From assembly GCF_000521785.1 (NCBI RefSeq), contig NZ_JALZ01000004.1, forward strand, positions 124,001 through 188,000: DNA of 64,000 nt, written 5' to 3'. Source of the stretch: Roseivivax halodurans JCM 10272 (lineage in GTDB: Bacteria; Pseudomonadota; Alphaproteobacteria; Rhodobacterales; Rhodobacteraceae). Below, piece by piece: positions 55,719 through 64,000 of this stretch. The notes beneath the pieces are model-generated. The model did not search any database. It had not been told where the DNA came from and saw only the letters and a program-made list of their open reading frames with translations. How positions within the stretch are numbered: the first letter of the stretch is position 1; each line of letters starts with the position of its first letter. A program made the position numbers and the translations under genes.

Positions 55719-56459
55719 TCAGAGCTGCGCCATCACGTCGTCGGAGGCTTCGAAGTTCGTCGTGACGCGCTGCACGTCGTCGTCGTCCTCGAGTGCGTCG
55801 ATCAGCTTCATCAGCGACTGCATGCCGTCGAGGTCGAGCTCGGTGGTGTTCTGCGGACGCCAGACGAGCTTGGTGCTCTCGCTCTCGCCGAGCGTCGCCT
55901 CGAGCGCGGTCGAGACGTCGTTGAGGTCGGTGTCCTCGCACCAGATGACGTGCCCGTCCTCGGAGCTTTCGACATCCTCGGCCCCTGCGTCGATCGCCGC
56001 TTCGAGGACCTCTTCGGACGAGCCGACCGCAGCCGGGTAGATGATCTCGCCCTTGCGGTCGAACATGAAACCGACGGAGCCCGTCTCGCCCATGTTGCCG
56101 CCGTTCTTGGTGAAGGTCGAGCGCACGTTCGAGGCCGTCCGGTTGCGGTTGTCTGTCATCGCCTCGACGATCACCGCAACGCCGTTCGGGCCGTAGCCCT
56201 CGTAGCGGATCTCCTCGTAGGCTTCGCCTTCGCCGCCGGTCGCCTTCTTGATCGCGCGGTCGATGTTGTCCTTGGGCATCGACTGGCCCTTGGCTTCCTT
56301 GATAGCCATGCGCAGGCGCGGGTTCTTGTCGGGATCGGGGTCACCCATCTTGGCGGCGACGGTGATCTCCTTCGACAGCTTGGAGAAGAGTTTGGAGCGC
56401 GCCGCGTCCTGCCGCCCCTTGCGATGCTGGATGTTGGCCCATTTGGAATGGCCGGCCAT
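55719..56459 (-). CDS. yebC: YebC/PmpR-family protein
   Basis: 246 residues. The N-terminus [27 protein letters not shown] is invariant in the family, and [28 protein letters not shown] follows in the middle domain. Family members were called DNA-binding regulators; several have been linked to ribosome rescue at proline stretches. Cytosolic, often near ruvC; here it stands alone, convergent with the RND operon. Confidence 0.95.
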   Translation of the reverse strand: MAGHSKWANIQHRKGRQDAARSKLFSKLSKEITVAAKMGDPDPDKNPRLRMAIKEAKGQSMPKDNIDRAIKKATGGEGEAYEEIRYEGYGPNGVAVIVEAMTDNRNRTASNVRSTFTKNGGNMGETGSVGFMFDRKGEIIYPAAVGSSEEVLEAAIDAGAEDVESSEDGHVIWCEDTDLNDVSTALEATLGESESTKLVWRPQNTTELDLDGMQSLMKLIDALEDDDDVQRVTTNFEASDDVMAQL

Positions 56460-56601
56460 GGTCGTGCCTCGTCGGATGGGAATGTCTGAAATCGACCGTC
56501 TCTATAGGGCAGGGGCAGGGTCCGGGGCAAGCCTCGGGCTGGCAACGCAGATTGTCCCGATGCAAGGTGCCGGTTCGAGGCGACTTGCGGAGGGGTGACG
56601 G

Positions 56602-57195
56602 ATGCAGGCGGCGCTGGCCGGATTTACGCTGGGATTGTCGCTGATCCTCGCGATCGGCGCGCAGAATGCCTTCGTGCTGCGGCAGGGGCTGGCGCAACGT
56701 CACGTGCTCGCCGTGGTGCTGACCTGCGCGATCTCGGACGCGGCATTGATCGCCGCCGGCGTGGCAGGCATGGGCGCGCTCGGGCAGGCGTTGCCGTGGT
56801 TCGCTCCGGCGATGCGCCTCGGCGGGGCGGCCTTCCTGATCTGGTACGGGGCGCGGGCCCTTCTCGCGGCGTGGCGGGGCGGCGCGGCCATGGGCGCGAG
56901 CGGTGCGGCGGAGGGGCTTCGCGCGGCGCTTCTGACCTGTCTCGCGCTCACCTGGCTCAACCCGCATGTCTATCTCGACACTGTGGTGCTGATCGGCGCG
57001 GTCGCGGCCGGTTACGGCAACCGCCTGGCTTTCGGAGCCGGCGCGGTCGTCGCGTCCTTCGTCTTCTTCTTCGCCCTTGGATACGGCGCACGCGCCCTTG
57101 CGCCCCTCTTCGCGCGTCCGGCGTCCTGGCAGGCGCTCGACGCCATCATCGGGCTCACGATGTGGGCGATCGCGGTCTCGCTGCTTCTTCACTAA
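56602..57195 (+). CDS. LysE/ArgO-family amino acid exporter
   Basis: 197 residues with about six spans. The start AALAGFTLGLSLILAIGAQNAFVLRQGL carries the LysE pattern IGxQNxFVLRQG, and the middle LTCLALTWLNPHVYLDTVVLIGA is the second conserved block. Exports basic amino acids such as lysine or arginine. Substrate is not provable. GGAGGGG precedes the ATG. No LysG-type regulator gene adjoins it; the EamA gene follows after about 70 bases. Confidence 0.92.
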   Translation: MQAALAGFTLGLSLILAIGAQNAFVLRQGLAQRHVLAVVLTCAISDAALIAAGVAGMGALGQALPWFAPAMRLGGAAFLIWYGARALLAAWRGGAAMGASGAAEGLRAALLTCLALTWLNPHVYLDTVVLIGAVAAGYGNRLAFGAGAVVASFVFFFALGYGARALAPLFARPASWQALDAIIGLTMWAIAVSLLLH

Positions 57196-57264
57196 CGCCG
57201 CCCGGCCACAGCGGGAGCACGCCTTCCGGCTATCGGCTTGCAACTCAGCTGCACCCCGCGCTTG

Positions 57265-58176
57265 ATGCCCGCCATGAGTGACGCGGCGTATCGGCCCCTT
57301 GCGGGCATTCTCTGGATGATCGCGACGGGGTTCTGCTTCGTGATGGTGACGGCGCTGGTGAAGCTGCTCGGCGGCCGCATTCCCGCGGCCGAGAGCGCGT
57401 TCCTGCGGTATCTCCTGGGGCTCGTGTTCCTCATTCCCGCTTGGAAGCAGCTTGCGGCGATGAAGCTCGGGTCGCGCGGCTGGACGCTCTTCTCGATCCG
57501 CGGCGCGTTCCACACGTTGGGGGTGATCTGCTGGTTCTATGCCATGACCCGCATCCCGATCGCCGAGGTCACGGCGATGAACTACCTCAATCCGGTCTAC
57601 GTCTCGATCCTCGCGGTGCTGTTTCTCGGCGAGCAGATCGCTGCGCGACGCATCCTCGCCATCGTGGCCGCCTTGATCGGTGCGCTCGTGATCCTCCGGC
57701 CCGGCATCCGCGAGCTCGACCCCGGGCACATCGCGATGATCTTCACGGCGCTCCTTTTCGCCGGGTCGTATCTGACCGCCAAGATCCTGTCCGGTGAGCA
57801 CAGCGCAATTGTCGTGGTGGCCATGCTGTCGATCACGGTCACGATTGGGCTTGCGCCCTTCGCAGCGGCGAACTGGGTGACGCCGACGCCGGGAGAGCTC
57901 GGGATCCTCTTTTTCGTGGCCTGCTTCGCGACCGCCGGGCATTTCGCCATGACGAACGCCTTCGCCGCGGCGCCGGTGACGGTCACGCAGCCCGTCACCT
58001 TCCTGCAGCTCGTCTGGTCGGTGATCGTCGGCGCCGCGTTCTTCGCCGAGCCTCCCGACCCCTACGTTATCGCCGGGGGCGGGATCATCGTCGCCGCGGT
58101 GAGTTTCATCACCTGGCGCGAGGCAAGGGCCAAGAAGCGCGCGATCACGCCTCCGATCCACGCGACGAAGACCTGA
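57265..58176 (+). CDS. EamA/DMT-family transporter
   Basis: 303 residues from 57265; ATG at 57274 is an equal choice. Ten predicted spans in two EamA repeats, with the first repeat ending FLGEQIAARRILAIVAALIGALVIL and the second FFAEPPDPYVIAGGGIIVAAVSFI. These proteins export metabolites or import nucleotides and similar solutes; substrate unknown. Same strand as the LysE gene upstream and the bet cluster downstream. Confidence 0.88.
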   Translation: MPAMSDAAYRPLAGILWMIATGFCFVMVTALVKLLGGRIPAAESAFLRYLLGLVFLIPAWKQLAAMKLGSRGWTLFSIRGAFHTLGVICWFYAMTRIPIAEVTAMNYLNPVYVSILAVLFLGEQIAARRILAIVAALIGALVILRPGIRELDPGHIAMIFTALLFAGSYLTAKILSGEHSAIVVVAMLSITVTIGLAPFAAANWVTPTPGELGILFFVACFATAGHFAMTNAFAAAPVTVTQPVTFLQLVWSVIVGAAFFAEPPDPYVIAGGGIIVAAVSFITWREARAKKRAITPPIHATKT

Positions 58177-58204
58177 AAGCCCCGCCCGGACCTCGGGTGC
58201 CTTG

Positions 58205-58250
58205 ACGGGCTCTGCCTGTGGCCGGAGCCCGTGCGGGACCGCCTTTTTTT
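58205..58250 (+). terminator. Probable terminator after the EamA gene
   Basis: ACGGGCTC (58205-58212), 12-base loop, GAGCCCGT (58225-58232), then an 11-base gap and seven T (58244-58250). The gap is longer than usual. Confidence 0.45.
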
Positions 58251-58323
58251 GCGACACTCTCGAATGATGATCCGCGCGGGTGACAGCAACCGGTCCCGTT
58301 TCGGATCGGTATGGCTCCATGCG

Positions 58324-58356
58324 TTGATTGACGAGTCAATCAGTTCACGTTATCAC
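58324..58356 (+). promoter_or_regulatory. BetI-like operator overlapping the betC promoter
   Basis: TGATTGAC-GA-GTCAATCA (58325-58342) is a perfect dyad with 8-base arms. It covers the -35 box TTGACG (58328-58333) of a promoter with TATCAC at 58351-58356 (17-base spacer). The ATTGA...TCAAT core resembles the E. coli BetI site. A choline-responsive TetR-type repressor would block transcription here; betI itself is not in the window. Confidence 0.65.
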
Positions 58357-58393
58357 GCCGGGGAACCCTAATGACAGCGACAGGAGGCGCGAC

Positions 58394-59902
58394 ATGAGCA
58401 GCCCGAACATCCTCGTGCTGATGGTGGACCAGCTGAACGGCACGCTCTTCCCGGACGGCCCGGCGGACTGGCTGCACATGCCGAACCTGCGCAAGTTGGC
58501 GGAGCGCTCGACGCGCTTCAAGAATGCCTACACCGCCTCGCCTCTCTGTGCGCCGGGCCGCGCCTCGTTCATGTCGGGTCAATTGCCTTCGGTCACGCGC
58601 GTCTACGACAACGCCGCCGAATTCTCCTCGGACATTCCCACCTATGCGCACCACCTGCGGCGGGCGGGGTACCAGACCTGCCTCTCGGGCAAGATGCACT
58701 TCGTTGGCCCCGACCAGCTCCACGGGTTCGAGGAGCGTCTGACGACCGACATCTACCCGGCCGATTTCGGCTGGACGCCTGACTATCGCAAACCGGGCGA
58801 GCGGATCGACTGGTGGTACCACAATCTCGGTAGCGTGACGGGAGCGGGTGTCGCGGAGATCTCCAACCAGATGGAGTACGACGACGACGTCGCCTATTTC
58901 GCGCAGCAGAAGCTTTACGATCTGGCGCGCGGCCACGATGCGCGTCCGTGGATGCTGACCGTCAGCTTCACGCACCCGCACGACCCTTACGTGGCGCGCC
59001 GCAAGTTCTGGGATCTCTACGAGGAGTGCGAGCATCTCGCTCCGGAGGTCGGCGCGCTCGGCTACGAGAACCACGACCCGCATTCGCAGCGCATCTTCGA
59101 TGCCAACGACTGGCGGAACTTCGAGATCACCGATGAGGACATCGCGCGGTCCCGCCGCGCCTATTACGCCAACATCTCCTATCTCGACGAGAAGGTGGGC
59201 GAGATCCTCGACGTGCTCGACCGCACCCGGCAGGAGGCGATCATCCTCTTCGTGTCGGATCACGGCGACATGCTCGGTGAGCGCGGGCTCTGGTTCAAGA
59301 TGTCCTTCTACGACGGCTCCGCGCGAGTGCCGCTGATGATCTCCGCGCCGGGCATGGAGCCGGGGCTCGTCGAAGAGCCCGTATCGACCATCGATGTCTG
59401 TCCGACGCTCTGCGAGCTCGCCGGCGTGTCCATGGCCGAGGTGATGCCCTGGACCGAGGGCGAGAGCCTCGTGAAGCTGGGGCAGGGCGGGACGCGCCGT
59501 TCCCCGGTGGCGATGGAGTATGCGGCCGAGGCCTCCAATTCTCCGCTGATCGGATTGCGCGAGGGGCGCTTCAAATACACCAATTGCGCGCTCGATCCCG
59601 AGCAGCTCTTCGATCTCGAGGCCGACCCGCACGAATTGGCGAACCTCGCCGAGGACGACGCGCACGCCCAGACCCTCGAGCGATTCCGCGAGATGGCGGC
59701 CTTGCGCTGGGATCTGGAACGCTTCGATGCGGAGGTCCGGCAGAGCCAGGCGCGGCGGTGGGTGGTCTACGATGCGTTGCGGCAGGGCGGGTATTACCCC
59801 TGGGATTTCCAGCCGCTTCAGAAGGCCTCCGAGCGGTATATGCGCAATCACATGGATCTGAACGTCGTCGAGGAAAGCCAGCGCTTCCCGCGCGGCGAGT
59901 GA
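58394..59902 (+). CDS. betC: Choline-sulfatase
   Basis: 502 residues from ATG at 58394 (CAGGAGG upstream); a 22-residue longer frame is unlikely. Alkaline phosphatase fold sulfatase: metal-binding D12, formylglycine site C52 in LCAPGRASFMSG (CxPxR), SGKMHFVG, and VSDHGDMLGERGLWFKMSF. The C-terminal ARRWVVYDALRQGGYYPWDFQPL is the choline-sulfatase tail. Splits choline-O-sulfate to choline and sulfate. First gene of the bet cluster. Needs a formylglycine-generating system not seen here. Confidence 0.94.
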   Translation: MSSPNILVLMVDQLNGTLFPDGPADWLHMPNLRKLAERSTRFKNAYTASPLCAPGRASFMSGQLPSVTRVYDNAAEFSSDIPTYAHHLRRAGYQTCLSGKMHFVGPDQLHGFEERLTTDIYPADFGWTPDYRKPGERIDWWYHNLGSVTGAGVAEISNQMEYDDDVAYFAQQKLYDLARGHDARPWMLTVSFTHPHDPYVARRKFWDLYEECEHLAPEVGALGYENHDPHSQRIFDANDWRNFEITDEDIARSRRAYYANISYLDEKVGEILDVLDRTRQEAIILFVSDHGDMLGERGLWFKMSFYDGSARVPLMISAPGMEPGLVEEPVSTIDVCPTLCELAGVSMAEVMPWTEGESLVKLGQGGTRRSPVAMEYAAEASNSPLIGLREGRFKYTNCALDPEQLFDLEADPHELANLAEDDAHAQTLERFREMAALRWDLERFDAEVRQSQARRWVVYDALRQGGYYPWDFQPLQKASERYMRNHMDLNVVEESQRFPRGE

Positions 59903-60036
59903 GGGCGGCGACACAAAAGAATATTCGAAACGTCGAATGAGCGACCTAGAAAGAGGCGGGTGCGAAAGGCCGCGCTGCCAGATGCGGTCGACATAGCGAG
60001 AAAGACAGAAACGCGAACAAGAACAAGGGAAGACGT

Positions 60037-61224
60037 ATGACCTACCTGATTTCGGTCGGCATCCTGATGGCCTTCACGTTGGTCATCATATGCACCGTGA
60101 AGTGGTGGAACCTGCGCCTGATCGGGCCAACCCCCGTGCCGCATTACGTCTTTATCGCGATCCTCTTCACGTCTGGACTCGATGTGGGGCTGATCATGTT
60201 CCCGCTCGCCTTCGATTTCCCGCTCTATGCCGATACCGAGGCGAACCCGGCCTATTCCTTCACCAATCCGCTGGCGCTCGAATTCGGCTTCTGGGGCTTC
60301 CTCATTTGGGCCTTCTACTTTCTCACGGCCTTTTACTTCTGCGCCATCGAGCCACGGGTCGAGTTCTTCAAGAAGCCGCTCGTGCGGCTCGTGAACAACG
60401 TGGTGATCGTAACCACCTGCGCCTTCACCGGCTCGCTCTTCCTCGTCTACCTGCCCTTTTACCTGCCGGGGATCGGCGACGGAGAGACGGTGGTGGCAAC
60501 CTTCTACGTCATCGTCTTCGCGGTGATCCTCGCCGCCGCCTACAGCTCGACCGACATCAAGTACGTGAAGGTCCTGTCCGTCGGCTCTTCCGCGCTCTTC
60601 CTGGCTCTGATCGCCTTCCTGTGGATCTACGCGGGCATCTCGCCCGGCGAATTCGGCGAGTCGATCGCCCATATCGGCGGCTACTTCGGCAATCTCCACC
60701 GCTTCGTTCTGCCGGTGACCGAGTACCACGAGTTCTACCTCTTCTGGTGGTTCGCATGGTCCATCATGATCGGTCAGTTCACCTCGCGCTTCGTGGGCGG
60801 CATGAAGACCCAGCACATGCTCGCGGCCCTGATGATCGTCCCCTCGATCCCGCTCGCGATCTGGTTCTCGGTGCTTTTCTACTATTACGAGGCCGGCATC
60901 TCGACCGAGGGCTTCGTCAACATCGCCATGGTGATCGTCGGCACGACCTTCGTGATCAACTCGCTCGACTCGCTGATCCGGCTCTACACCGACAATCTCG
61001 ACCTCACGACCGAGCGGTTCGGCAAGTGGAAATACGTGGCGGGCAACACCGCGGTGCTCTTCCTGCTGACGCTGCTCTTCAAGAGCCAGTGGCTCCAGAT
61101 CGAGTGGATCGGCGGCATCGTGATCGCCCTCTACGTCTCGGTGCTGGTCTACATCGCCATGCGCGCGCAGCACGTCGTGTCGGACCCCAAGGGCACCTAC
61201 AAGAAACCGGCGCTCGACCTCTGA
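60037..61224 (+). CDS. Short BCCT-like transporter, likely choline/betaine-type carrier
   Basis: 395 residues, about 10-11 spans. The segment EYHEFYLFWWFAWSIMIGQFTSRFVGG matches the Trp-rich TM8 region of BCCT carriers (WW..xWSPFVGxFIARxS), and LFTSGLDVGLIMFPLAF matches the TM3 unwound stretch. The protein begins where BCCT helix 3 normally lies, so it lacks the first two helices and is about 100-150 residues shorter than BetT/BetP. Lies 134 bases after betC and 53 bases before betB, which suggests choline or choline-sulfate import. The assignment to BCCT rests on motif resemblance. Confidence 0.75.
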   Translation: MTYLISVGILMAFTLVIICTVKWWNLRLIGPTPVPHYVFIAILFTSGLDVGLIMFPLAFDFPLYADTEANPAYSFTNPLALEFGFWGFLIWAFYFLTAFYFCAIEPRVEFFKKPLVRLVNNVVIVTTCAFTGSLFLVYLPFYLPGIGDGETVVATFYVIVFAVILAAAYSSTDIKYVKVLSVGSSALFLALIAFLWIYAGISPGEFGESIAHIGGYFGNLHRFVLPVTEYHEFYLFWWFAWSIMIGQFTSRFVGGMKTQHMLAALMIVPSIPLAIWFSVLFYYYEAGISTEGFVNIAMVIVGTTFVINSLDSLIRLYTDNLDLTTERFGKWKYVAGNTAVLFLLTLLFKSQWLQIEWIGGIVIALYVSVLVYIAMRAQHVVSDPKGTYKKPALDL

Positions 61225-61277
61225 GCGCCAGCGGCCCCGGTTCCGGCCGGGGCGGGACTTCCTGAAACGAGAGAGAC

Positions 61278-62729
61278 ATGCAGACACAGCCGACTGCCAG
61301 CCATTTCGTCGATGGCGAATACATCGAGGACACCGCCGGAGAGAAGATCGAGGTGATCTATCCCGCCACCGGCGAGGTGATCGCGACCGTATACGCGGCA
61401 ACCGAGGCCGTGATCGACCGCGCGCTCGACAGCGCGGTGAGGGCCCAGGCCGAATGGGCGAAGATATCCCCGCGCGAGCGCGGCCGGGTCCTCACGCGAG
61501 CCTCTCAGATCATGCGCGAGCGCAACCGGGAGCTTTCCGAGCTCGAGACCATGGATACCGGCAAGCCGCTCCAGGAGACGCTCGTCGCCGATGCGACCTC
61601 GGGCGCGGATGCGCTCGAGTATTTCGGCGGCATCGCCGCGGGCCTCACCGGAGAGCACATCCCGCTCGGCGAGGACTGGGCCTACACGATCCGCGAGCCT
61701 CTCGGCGTCTGCGCGGGGATCGGGGCGTGGAACTACCCGACCCAGATCGCCTGCTGGAAGGCCGGTCCGGCGCTCGCCTGCGGCAACGCGATGGTCTTCA
61801 AGCCCTCCGAGACGACTCCGCTCTGCACGCTGAAGGTGGCCGAGATCCTTGTCGAGGCGGGCCTGCCGGCGGGGCTCTTCAACGTCGTGCAGGGCATGGG
61901 GCCCGTGGGCGCCGCGCTGACGACGGATCCGCGCGTCGCGAAGGTGTCGCTGACGGGCTCCGCGCCGACCGGGCGCAAGGTCTATTCCTCGGCGGCGGAG
62001 CACATGAAGCACGTCACCATGGAGCTTGGCGGCAAGTCCCCGATGCTGGTCTTCGACGACGCCGATCTCGACGACGCAGTCGGCGGCGCGATCATGGGCA
62101 ACTTCTACTCTTCGGGGCAGATCTGCACCAACGGCACGCGGGTCTTCGTCCAGAAGGGGCTCCGCGAGGCCTTCGTCGATCGCATGGCCGAGCGGATGAA
62201 GGACGCGGTGATCGGCGATCCGCTCGACGAGGGCACGAATTTCGGGCCGATGGTCTCCGCGACGCAGATCGGGATCGTGGAGCGCTACCTCGAGATCGCC
62301 GAGAAGGAAGGCGCGCGCCGCGTCGTAGGGGGCGAACGTCTCGACCGGCCGGGCTACTGGCTGACGCCCGCGCTCTTCGACGGCGTGACCGACGACATGA
62401 CCATGGCGCGCGAAGAGATCTTCGGGCCGGTCCTGTCGGTGCTCGAGTTCGAGACCGAGGAAGAGGGCATTGCCCGCGCCAACGCCACGGAGTTCGGCCT
62501 CGCGGCGGGTGTCTTCACCAAAGACATCTCGCGGGCGCACCGGGTGATCGGCCAGCTGCGTGCAGGCACGTGCTTCATCAACTCCTACAACGACGCGCCG
62601 GTCGAGATGCCGTTTGGCGGCGTGAAGATGTCGGGGGTCGGCCGCGAGAACGCCAAGGCGGCGATCGAGCATTACAGCCAGGTGAAGTCCGTCTACGTGC
62701 GGATGGGCCGGATGGAAGCGCCCTTCTGA
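61278..62729 (+). CDS. betB: Betaine aldehyde dehydrogenase
   Basis: 483 residues. Aldehyde dehydrogenase fold: NAD-binding PWNYP-type segment [13 protein letters not shown] at 149-161, KPSETTPL, catalytic E249 in [10 protein letters not shown], and nucleophile C283 in [12 protein letters not shown], where [10 protein letters not shown] is the BetB wording. Oxidises betaine aldehyde to glycine betaine with NAD(P)+. Start ATG at 61278 follows AGAGAGAC. Followed by betA after 211 bases of structured sequence. Confidence 0.96.
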   Translation: MQTQPTASHFVDGEYIEDTAGEKIEVIYPATGEVIATVYAATEAVIDRALDSAVRAQAEWAKISPRERGRVLTRASQIMRERNRELSELETMDTGKPLQETLVADATSGADALEYFGGIAAGLTGEHIPLGEDWAYTIREPLGVCAGIGAWNYPTQIACWKAGPALACGNAMVFKPSETTPLCTLKVAEILVEAGLPAGLFNVVQGMGPVGAALTTDPRVAKVSLTGSAPTGRKVYSSAAEHMKHVTMELGGKSPMLVFDDADLDDAVGGAIMGNFYSSGQICTNGTRVFVQKGLREAFVDRMAERMKDAVIGDPLDEGTNFGPMVSATQIGIVERYLEIAEKEGARRVVGGERLDRPGYWLTPALFDGVTDDMTMAREEIFGPVLSVLEFETEEEGIARANATEFGLAAGVFTKDISRAHRVIGQLRAGTCFINSYNDAPVEMPFGGVKMSGVGRENAKAAIEHYSQVKSVYVRMGRMEAPF

Positions 62730-62940
62730 GGTCCCTCGCCGCGCGGCCCCGTCCCGGGAACGGTGCGCGCCGGGCGGCCGGCCGCCGGGCGTAGGGGCCG
62801 CAAGCCCCGGGGCCCCGCGCGGCGCAAGGTCAGGTGTTGGATCGGGGTTCGCAAGCCTCGGGAAGGAGCGCGGCGTCGCAGGGCGGCCCGGCGGTCCTCC
62901 CCGAGCACCGCGGGTCCCCCGCGAGTTGGAGATGTGAGAC
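62730..62940. other. 211-base GC-rich spacer between betB and betA
   Basis: Contains strong self-complementarity: CCGGGCGGCC next to GGCCGCCGGG around 62769-62789, and GGGGCCGCAAGCCCC around 62795-62809. No sound gene was seen. It may be a transcript-folding or pause region of the operon. Confidence 0.45.
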
Positions 62941-64000
62941 ATGGAAGCGGATTACGTCATCGTCGGTGCCGGGAGCGCGGGATGCGCCATGGCCTATCGT
63001 CTGGTCGAGGCCGGGAAGTCGGTCATCGTCATCGAGTACGGCGGCTGGGACGGCGGCCCGTTCATCAACATGCCGGGGGCGCTGAGCTACCCGATGAACA
63101 TGTCGATCTACGACTGGGGCTACCAGTCCGAACCCGAGCCGCATCTCGGAGGCCGTCAGCTCGCGGCGCCGCGCGGCAAGGTGATCGGCGGCTCGTCGTC
63201 GATCAACGGCATGGTCTATGTCCGCGGCCATGCGATGGATTACGACCATTGGCGCGATCAGGGCGCCGACGGTTGGGGCTACGCGGACGTTCTGCCGTAT
63301 TTCAAGCGGATGGAGACCTCGCATGGCGGCCAGAAGGGATGGCGCGGCACCGACGGGCCGCTCCACATCAGCCGCGGCAAGCGCGACAACCCGCTGACCC
63401 AGGCCTTCGTCGAGGCTGGCCGAGAGGCCGGATACGAGACCACGGCGGATTACAACGGCGAGAAGCAGGAAGGCTTCGGACCGATGGAAGCGACCATCCA
63501 CCGCGGCGCGCGCTGGTCCGCCGCGCAGGCCTATCTGCGCCCCGCGCAGAAGAAGGGCGCCGTCCTTCATAAGGGCATGGTCACAAAGGTGGTGATCGAA
63601 GAGGGGCGCGCAACCGGCGTCGAGGTCGAGCGCGGGGGCAGTCGCGAGACGATCCGCGCGCGCGCCGAGGTCATCCTCTCGGCCTCGGCCTTCAACACGC
63701 CGAAGCTGCTGATGCTGTCGGGCGTCGGGCCGGCCGCCCATCTCGCCGAGCACGGGATCGATGTCGTCGCGGACCGGCCGGGTGTCGGCGCGAACCTCCA
63801 GGACCATCTCGAGCTCTACATCCAGATGGCGGCGACGCAGCCCGTCAGCCTCTTCAAGTACTGGAACCTGCTCGGCAAGGCCTATGTGGGCGCGCGCTGG
63901 CTGCTGACGCGGACGGGTCCGGGGGCGTCGAACCAGTTCGAGAGCGCCGCCTTCATCCGCTCCCGCCCGGGCGTGCAATACCCGGACATCCAGTACCACT
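62941..64000 (+). CDS. betA: Choline dehydrogenase (C-terminus cut by window edge)
   Basis: About 353 residues are visible from ATG at 62941 (GGAGATG upstream). GMC flavoprotein: FAD loop [18 protein letters not shown] at 4-21, GMC signature [18 protein letters not shown] at about 79-96, and [19 protein letters not shown] at about 243-261. Oxidises choline to betaine aldehyde at the membrane; BetB does the next step. The catalytic histidines lie beyond the window edge. The pathway neighbours make the name safe. Confidence 0.95.
   Translation, partial: MEADYVIVGAGSAGCAMAYRLVEAGKSVIVIEYGGWDGGPFINMPGALSYPMNMSIYDWGYQSEPEPHLGGRQLAAPRGKVIGGSSSINGMVYVRGHAMDYDHWRDQGADGWGYADVLPYFKRMETSHGGQKGWRGTDGPLHISRGKRDNPLTQAFVEAGREAGYETTADYNGEKQEGFGPMEATIHRGARWSAAQAYLRPAQKKGAVLHKGMVTKVVIEEGRATGVEVERGGSRETIRARAEVILSASAFNTPKLLMLSGVGPAAHLAEHGIDVVADRPGVGANLQDHLELYIQMAATQPVSLFKYWNLLGKAYVGARWLLTRTGPGASNQFESAAFIRSRPGVQYPDIQYH

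Overview
This 64 kb window is a GC-rich bacterial chromosome segment that looks like an alphaproteobacterium of the order Rhodobacterales (Roseobacter/Paracoccus relatives). The evidence is the gene content and style: a divergent BolA / J-domain pair, CobS, DUF4177, DUF3422 and DUF2256 proteins, a fused PntA with PntB, many HWE/HisKA_2-type sensor kinases, ATGA/GTGA start-stop overlaps, and an intergenic element (GGGGC-hairpin, CCCGGAGTATTT, GCCAAGAAGAAG) typical of this group. I saw no insertion sequence, prophage, CRISPR array or rRNA gene. The only tRNA is tRNA-Arg(TCT). Two genes are cut by the window edges: an NSS-family sodium symporter on the left and choline dehydrogenase betA on the right.

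Layout. 1-5.8 kb: NSS transporter, PAS/HWE kinase with a one-domain response regulator, tex. 5.9-12.3 kb: carbon metabolism (dgoK-dgoA, aroQ, methylglyoxal synthase, a 2-hydroxyacid dehydrogenase, a KDG-type sugar kinase) with small membrane proteins. 12.4-18.1 kb: cobS and a coupled exported protein; then, on the other strand, an ECF sigma / anti-sigma / fasciclin / Tat-exported MsrB group lies between cobS and the J-domain/BolA pair; then DUF4177. 18.4-25.4 kb: gatB, a lytic transglycosylase, an acyltransferase with an 8-codon leader ORF, pepN, a small membrane protein, DUF2256. 25.6-30.5 kb: glcB-glcG, a class I amidotransferase-like hydrolase, an SDR, a small methyltransferase-like membrane protein. 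30.6-35.7 kb: pntAB with a strong terminator, a small membrane protein, DUF3422. 35.7-44.5 kb: a dipeptide-type ABC importer (permeases, SnoaL-like protein and binding protein on one strand, a double ATPase on the other) followed by two M20 hydrolases. 44.6-51.1 kb: DUF882 protein, tRNA-Arg, glycosyltransferase, fabF-mltG, a LOV blue-light histidine kinase and two very small proteins. 51.4-58.2 kb: RND efflux pair, yebC, LysE and EamA exporters. 58.3-64 kb: choline sulfate/choline to glycine betaine cluster (betC, a short BCCT-like carrier, betB, betA) behind a BetI-like operator.

How it works together. The bet cluster would hydrolyse choline-O-sulfate, import choline-type solutes and oxidise choline to betaine. 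The glc pair handles glyoxylate. dgoKA and the KDG kinase feed Entner-Doudoroff-type intermediates, and PntAB sets NADPH supply. The ECF/RskA/fasciclin/MsrB group looks like an envelope oxidative-stress unit, and the ABC/M20 block looks like scavenging of peptides or N-acyl amino acids. The most unusual items are the ECF-fasciclin group in the cob/J-domain locus, the LOV kinase with an insertion in its ATPase domain, the BCCT carrier lacking the two N-terminal helices, and several candidate operators and leader elements. All functional calls are from reading the sequence; no database search was run.
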